Source: Candidatus Gastranaerophilales bacterium
Lineage (GTDB): Bacteria > Cyanobacteriota > Vampirovibrionia > Gastranaerophilales > Gastranaerophilaceae
Reading direction: 5' to 3'
Assembly (NCBI GenBank): GCA_944326015.1
Contig: CALVCJ010000016.1
Location: 1-35,480, forward strand
DNA: 35,480 nucleotides
The notes below the pieces were generated by a model, which ran no database searches, was not told where the DNA came from, and was given only the letters and a program-made list of their open reading frames with translations. Positions 31,965 through 35,480 of the stretch are shown here, piece by piece (the stretch's first letter is position 1; each line of letters starts with the position of its first letter). Both the position numbers and the translations under genes were made by a program.

Positions 31965-32770
31965 TAATTAACACCTCCTTTAAATTTAAACTGTTTAAAT
32001 ACATCTTTTTGTATAAAGTCAATTTGAGTTGCTGTTGTGTTATTGTCGTGTTGAGGAGTAGAATTTTTCTTTTTCTTTTCGAGTCCGAATACGTATTTGA
32101 GAATAGGTGGTATCAGAGCAATAGTAAGGATTGCTCTCGGAACTGCTATTATCCAGTCTGGAATATTTTTTATAAGAGTATTCAGAGCTTCGCGTTTTTT
32201 CATCATATTTTTTAAGGTTTCTTTTGCTTCTTTTGTAATAGTGCCGGCTGCTTTTTCAAGATTTAGTTGTGCAATTTTTGCATCTATTTCCTTGAATTTT
32301 TTACTGCCGAATTTTTTATCATCAAATATTTTCTTTATTGATTCATCAAATGGGCTTGTAATAGCTGTTGATACTAAAAATCCAATTATTCCAGAAGCCA
32401 TGGCATGACCGGATGCGTAAATTTTGTCTTCTTTATCTTTTTCGCCGGGAAGTGCCATAATTGTTACAGGCCGCATTACTCCGGCTAGTACAAGTGCAAT
32501 CAGTGCACTGGCTGAAATATTATGTTCCTGAGAAAATTTTGCAAAACTTCCGAACCATCTGCTTGCGAGTATTTTATCAAGGAAATTTCTTTTGATAGTA
32601 GTTGCGGCAGCTTCACTCTTTCCCGTAAAACTGCCGCAATAATCTGTATTATATACTCTATTTTCACACAAGTCTACATAGTGTTTCTCTCTAAAGTTCT
32701 GAGATTCAGAACGGAGGCCAAAATTACCCTGCTTGAGGGTCATATCATGTTGTATTGAGTCTATTTTCAT
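31964..32770 (-). CDS. ISFxG-type membrane-associated protein (first of a coupled pair)
   Basis: 268 aa, function unknown. The motif SFTGK is at residues 47-51. Hydrophobic segments follow (SASALIALVLAGVM; ASGIIGFLVSTAIT), then a long charged helix (FGSKKFKEIDAKIAQLNLEK), a third hydrophobic segment (VPRAILTIALIPPIL) and a polar tail. It has the same architecture as the next gene, so the pair probably arose by duplication and may form a membrane hetero-oligomer (inference). GGTG lies before the ATG. A GC-A-tract promoter element lies at 32818-32835. Confidence 0.75.
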   Translation of the reverse strand: MKIDSIQHDMTLKQGNFGLRSESQNFREKHYVDLCENRVYNTDYCGSFTGKSEAAATTIKRNFLDKILASRWFGSFAKFSQEHNISASALIALVLAGVMRPVTIMALPGEKDKEDKIYASGHAMASGIIGFLVSTAITSPFDESIKKIFDDKKFGSKKFKEIDAKIAQLNLEKAAGTITKEAKETLKNMMKKREALNTLIKNIPDWIIAVPRAILTIALIPPILKYVFGLEKKKKNSTPQHDNNTTATQIDFIQKDVFKQFKFKGGVN

Positions 32771-32803
32771 TTTTCACCAAACAATAAATGTTATTCTACA
32801 TTC

Positions 32804-32835
32804 ATTTTAAAACAAAGAAAAATTTTTTTTGCTAC
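32804..32835 (-). promoter_or_regulatory. GC-A-tract-T-tract promoter element, copy 3
   Basis: On the minus strand, GTAGCAAAAAAAATTTTT (32835-32818) is followed 23 bases after the G of GC by TAAAAT (32809-32804). It heads the two-gene operon at 32770. Confidence 0.55.
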
Positions 32836-32861
32836 CTGTTTAAAAATTTTTTAAATTTTAT

Positions 32862-33692
32862 TTACATATCAAGTGCAAGATCCAGAGTCGGGGCTTTTGC
32901 AACAATTGCGCTTGAAGATATAATATCTACCCCTGTAGAAGCAATTTCATGAACTGTATGAAGTGTGACATTTCCGCTTGCTTCAACAATTGCCCGGTGA
33001 TTTATAATTTCAACAGCCTGTTTCATTAAATCAGCCGGCATGTTGTCAAGCATTATAATATCTGCTTTAGCTTCAATTGCTTCCTGAACCTGTTTTAGGG
33101 TATCACATTCAACTTCAATTTTGTGTGCATGCGACAGATTTTCACGTAATTTTTTTACAGCATTAGTTATTGAACCGGCAAGTTTAATATGATTATCTTT
33201 TATCATTGCGCAGTCAGAGAGATTAAATCTGTGTAAAGCACCGCCGCCGGTTTTTACTGAATATTTTTCAAATAACCTGAAATTTGGTGTTGTTTTTCTT
33301 GTATCAACAATTTTAGCAGTGTAAGGAGCTATGGCATCCTGATATTTACGGGTTTCTGTTGCAATACCCGACATTCTCTGAATATAGTTTAATGCAACTC
33401 TTTCTCCTGTCAGCACTTCTTTTGCCGGTCCTGTAATATCTGCAATTTTATCGCCTTTTTTGATTTCATCACCGTCTTTAAAATAGAAATTAATTTTTAT
33501 ATTATCTGATAAAAGTTTATAAACGATTTCAAATACTTTACAGCCGCATAAAATTCCGCTATTTCTTGTATTGAGTGATCCTGATAAAATATCATTTTCA
33601 TCAGCAAGATTTTCTGTTGTAATATCTCCAAAACCGATATCTTCTTCAAGGGCTTTTTTTATATGTTCTTCTACATAGAATTTATTTAACAA
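32862..33692 (-). CDS. nadC: Nicotinate-nucleotide pyrophosphorylase (carboxylating)
   Basis: Quinolinate phosphoribosyltransferase; turns quinolinate and PRPP into nicotinate mononucleotide in NAD synthesis. 276 aa, a normal length. Visible landmarks are EDIGFGDITTENL, NYIQRMSGIATETRKY, the active-site strand VDTRKTTPNFRLFEKYSVKTGGG, HRFNLSDCAMIKDNH, and the IEVECDTLKQ...IIMLDNM...VEASGN barrel end. It overlaps the nadB stop region by 11 bases, so the two are translationally coupled. Confidence 0.96.
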   Translation of the reverse strand: MLNKFYVEEHIKKALEEDIGFGDITTENLADENDILSGSLNTRNSGILCGCKVFEIVYKLLSDNIKINFYFKDGDEIKKGDKIADITGPAKEVLTGERVALNYIQRMSGIATETRKYQDAIAPYTAKIVDTRKTTPNFRLFEKYSVKTGGGALHRFNLSDCAMIKDNHIKLAGSITNAVKKLRENLSHAHKIEVECDTLKQVQEAIEAKADIIMLDNMPADLMKQAVEIINHRAIVEASGNVTLHTVHEIASTGVDIISSSAIVAKAPTLDLALDM

Positions 33693-35298
33693 AATCCAGA
33701 GCTCCTTCTTTTTTAGTTATAATACTGTGGGTACACTCATCTTTTGTTGCGGTATAATCTGTTCTGAAATGTGCGCCGCGAGATTCTTTGCGTCTAAGTG
33801 CTGAATAGCAAATTAAAAGAGCAGTACAGAGCATATTTTTGAATTCATATTCTTCTCTGTTCAAGCATTTATATTTGCGCGGGAATTCGATTTTAATCTT
33901 ATTTATTTTAGTTATAGCGGTTAAAAGAGAATTTTCATCCCTGAGAATCCCTGCATAACTCCACATGACATCCTGAAGTTCTTTTTTTAAAGTCTTAATA
34001 TCAAGTTCTTCAAGTATTACATCTTCATCAGAATATTTATCAATCAAGGATTTTAGATTTTCATTTATCTGTTTCGGAGTTTTTAATTCAATAGTTTTAA
34101 GGTATTTTGCGACTGAGTATGCACAGACAACGCATTCAAGGAGCGAATTACTGGCAAGTCTGTTAGCTCCGTGAAGCCCGGTGGATGCTGTTTCTCCGAT
34201 AGCATAAAGGCCGCTGATTGAAGTTTCACCTTTAAGATTCGTTTTTATTCCCCCCATATAATAATGTGCGGCAGGAGCTACGGGAATAAAATCGTGTGCT
34301 ATATCTATTCCGTTTTCAAGGCATTTTTTCGAAATATTAGGAAACCTTTTTGCAAGTTGTCGGCTGTCAATACAGGCTGCGTTAAGGTACATGTTATCTG
34401 TTCCGTTTTTTTTCATTTCATTAAATATAGCTCGAGTTACGATATCTCTGGGGGCTAATTCTTTTCTTTCATCATATGACTGCATAAATTCGGCTCCGTC
34501 ACCGTCACAGAGTTTAGCTCCTTCACCTCTTACAGCTTCTGATATAAGAAATCTATTTTCTTCTCCGTCAATTGCCAGTGCTGTCGGATGGAACTGTACA
34601 AATTCCAGATCCTGCATAACTGCACCTGCATTGTAAGCTAGAGCTATTCCATCACCTGTTGCTCCTGTAGGATTTGTTGTATATTTATACAATTGTCCTA
34701 TTCCGCCTGTTGCAAGGATTATTGCAGGTGAGTAGATTGTTTCGTACTCCTCAATTTCGTCATTGAATACTATTACTCCTTTGCATTCGTTTTGAGTAAC
34801 AAGAAGTTCGATGGCACCAGTTTGTTCATAAACTTCTATATTGTTATTTTCTTTAACTTTTTGGCATAAGGTCTGTTCAATTATTTTTCCGGTAGCATCC
34901 CCGCCGGAGTGGAGAATTCTGTTTACACTATGGGCGGCTTCCTTTGTAAAACAAAGATTATCATTTTCATCCCTGTCGAATTCAACACCAAGTTTAAGCA
35001 AATCTTTTACGACTGTATCGGAATTCTCTGATATATATTTTACGGTATTAAATTCGCTCAAACCTGCGCCGGCTTTAATTGTATCTGATATATGCGAAGC
35101 TGTTGAGTCGGCTTGATTCTCTTTCATAACGGCAACCATACCACCCTGAGCGTATCTTGAATTGCTTTCTCCAAGTTTTGATTTGGTTATAAGTAAAATC
35201 CCATCAGGCAGATTGACCTGTTGTTCTATTTTCAGAGCAGCGTAAAGCCCTGCTATACCACTCCCTATAATGACAGTTGAGTATTTTGAATATTTCAT
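33682..35298 (-). CDS. nadB: L-aspartate oxidase
   Basis: FAD flavoprotein that oxidises L-aspartate to iminoaspartate, the first step of de novo NAD synthesis. 538 aa. The Rossmann FAD site GSGIAGLYAALK is at the N-terminus. The family segments SRYAQGGMVAVM, HSGGDATGKII, QFHPTALAI, SEAVRGEGAKL, PAAHYYMGGIKTN and GLHGANRLASNSLLE are all present. It can use fumarate instead of oxygen, which suits an anaerobe. AAGGTG lies 7 bases before the ATG. nadA is not in the window; it may lie beyond the right edge or elsewhere. Confidence 0.96.
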   Translation of the reverse strand: MKYSKYSTVIIGSGIAGLYAALKIEQQVNLPDGILLITKSKLGESNSRYAQGGMVAVMKENQADSTASHISDTIKAGAGLSEFNTVKYISENSDTVVKDLLKLGVEFDRDENDNLCFTKEAAHSVNRILHSGGDATGKIIEQTLCQKVKENNNIEVYEQTGAIELLVTQNECKGVIVFNDEIEEYETIYSPAIILATGGIGQLYKYTTNPTGATGDGIALAYNAGAVMQDLEFVQFHPTALAIDGEENRFLISEAVRGEGAKLCDGDGAEFMQSYDERKELAPRDIVTRAIFNEMKKNGTDNMYLNAACIDSRQLAKRFPNISKKCLENGIDIAHDFIPVAPAAHYYMGGIKTNLKGETSISGLYAIGETASTGLHGANRLASNSLLECVVCAYSVAKYLKTIELKTPKQINENLKSLIDKYSDEDVILEELDIKTLKKELQDVMWSYAGILRDENSLLTAITKINKIKIEFPRKYKCLNREEYEFKNMLCTALLICYSALRRKESRGAHFRTDYTATKDECTHSIITKKEGALDFVK

Positions 35299-35404
35299 TT
35301 GAATACACCTTATGTATAATTACCTTATAATATATAATAATTCAAAATAATCTGTTTTACCATCATTAAATATTAAGATTTAATTAAATTAACAATTTTG
35401 ATAA

Positions 35405-35480
35405 TTACCATGGATAATCTTTAGTGAATTGCCATCCATTCATAATTATCCATTGTGCACAGCAGCCCCCGGTTCCTGAT
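35405..35480 (-). CDS. C-terminus of a second type IV pilin-like protein (partial)
   Basis: Only the last 25 codons are inside the window; the gene continues past the right edge. The peptide ends GTGGCCAQWIIMNGWQFTKD-YPW and a stop. The pattern 'C..xI...GW......DYPW' matches the end of the pilin-like protein at 2524-3251 (CGGKIMADGWEINDDYPW). The identical last four residues and the spaced GW make chance unlikely. It is read toward nadB, about 105 bases upstream of the nadB start on the same strand. Confidence 0.65.
   Translation of the reverse strand, partial: SGTGGCCAQWIIMNGWQFTKDYPW

Noticed and set aside
1-35480. tRNA genes, rRNA and complete insertion sequences
   Set aside because: No cloverleaf with a GTTCGA-type arm, no rRNA signature and no transposase-like protein was found on either strand by eye; a covariance-model search would be needed to be certain.

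Overview
The window reads as chromosome of an AT-rich, gut-type bacterium. The best fit is Gastranaerophilales (Vampirovibrionia/'Melainabacteria', the non-photosynthetic sister group of Cyanobacteria). That placement is inferred from the prepilin style (FTLAEVLITLGIIGVVAA), the large TPR proteins, the small proteins with an N-terminal 'ISFxG' motif, and a reverse rubrerythrin that suggests an anaerobe. No rRNA, tRNA, CRISPR array or complete insertion sequence was seen.

Layout. 1-1.8 kb: acpP and fabF (fatty acid synthesis). 1.75-2.5 kb: a divergent pair of tiny genes around a perfect palindrome, then a MITE-like element. 2.5-3.25 kb: a type IV pilin-like gene whose leader is out of frame at a run of ten G. 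3.25-6.4 kb: a large SF1 helicase-nuclease on the minus strand. 6.5-7.75 kb: a tRNA nucleotidyltransferase carrying two in-frame palindromic insertions. 7.8-8.5 kb: a phage-like structural gene. 8.6-14.3 kb: two TPR proteins, a pterin-binding methyltransferase, a 53-aa protein and a lipoprotein. 14.5-19.6 kb: glyA, a WecA/TagO-type transferase, miaB and small envelope or secreted proteins. 19.6-21.1 kb: four tandem 99-bp repeats, an AbrB-like gene and a HEPN-MNT toxin-antitoxin pair with a decayed toxin. 21.1-23.6 kb: rubrerythrin, a YkgJ-type cysteine protein and small unknowns. 23.7-25.9 kb: tyrS-cysE-small gene operon. 25.9-27.1 kb: tandem paralogues of an ISFxG family. 27.1-28.3 kb: phage tail fibre and its assembly protein. 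28.3-31 kb: acpS, pheA and a phosphohexomutase. 31.1-32.8 kb: two coupled ISFxG membrane proteins. 32.9-35.3 kb: nadB-nadC. The right edge holds the C-terminus of a second pilin.

Most housekeeping genes are ordinary. Four signals stand out. (1) Two phage-like structural genes 20 kb apart share almost the same promoter and 5' leader, suggesting a dispersed virion-derived regulon. (2) All three transcription units that encode ISFxG proteins share a GC-A(6-8)-T(5-7) promoter element at the same distance from a -10 box. (3) A pilin leader is interrupted by a poly-G tract and could be phase-variable. (4) Palindromic repeats have entered the coding sequence of an essential-type enzyme in frame. Several genes also appear leaderless, with a -10 box 6-7 nt before the ATG.
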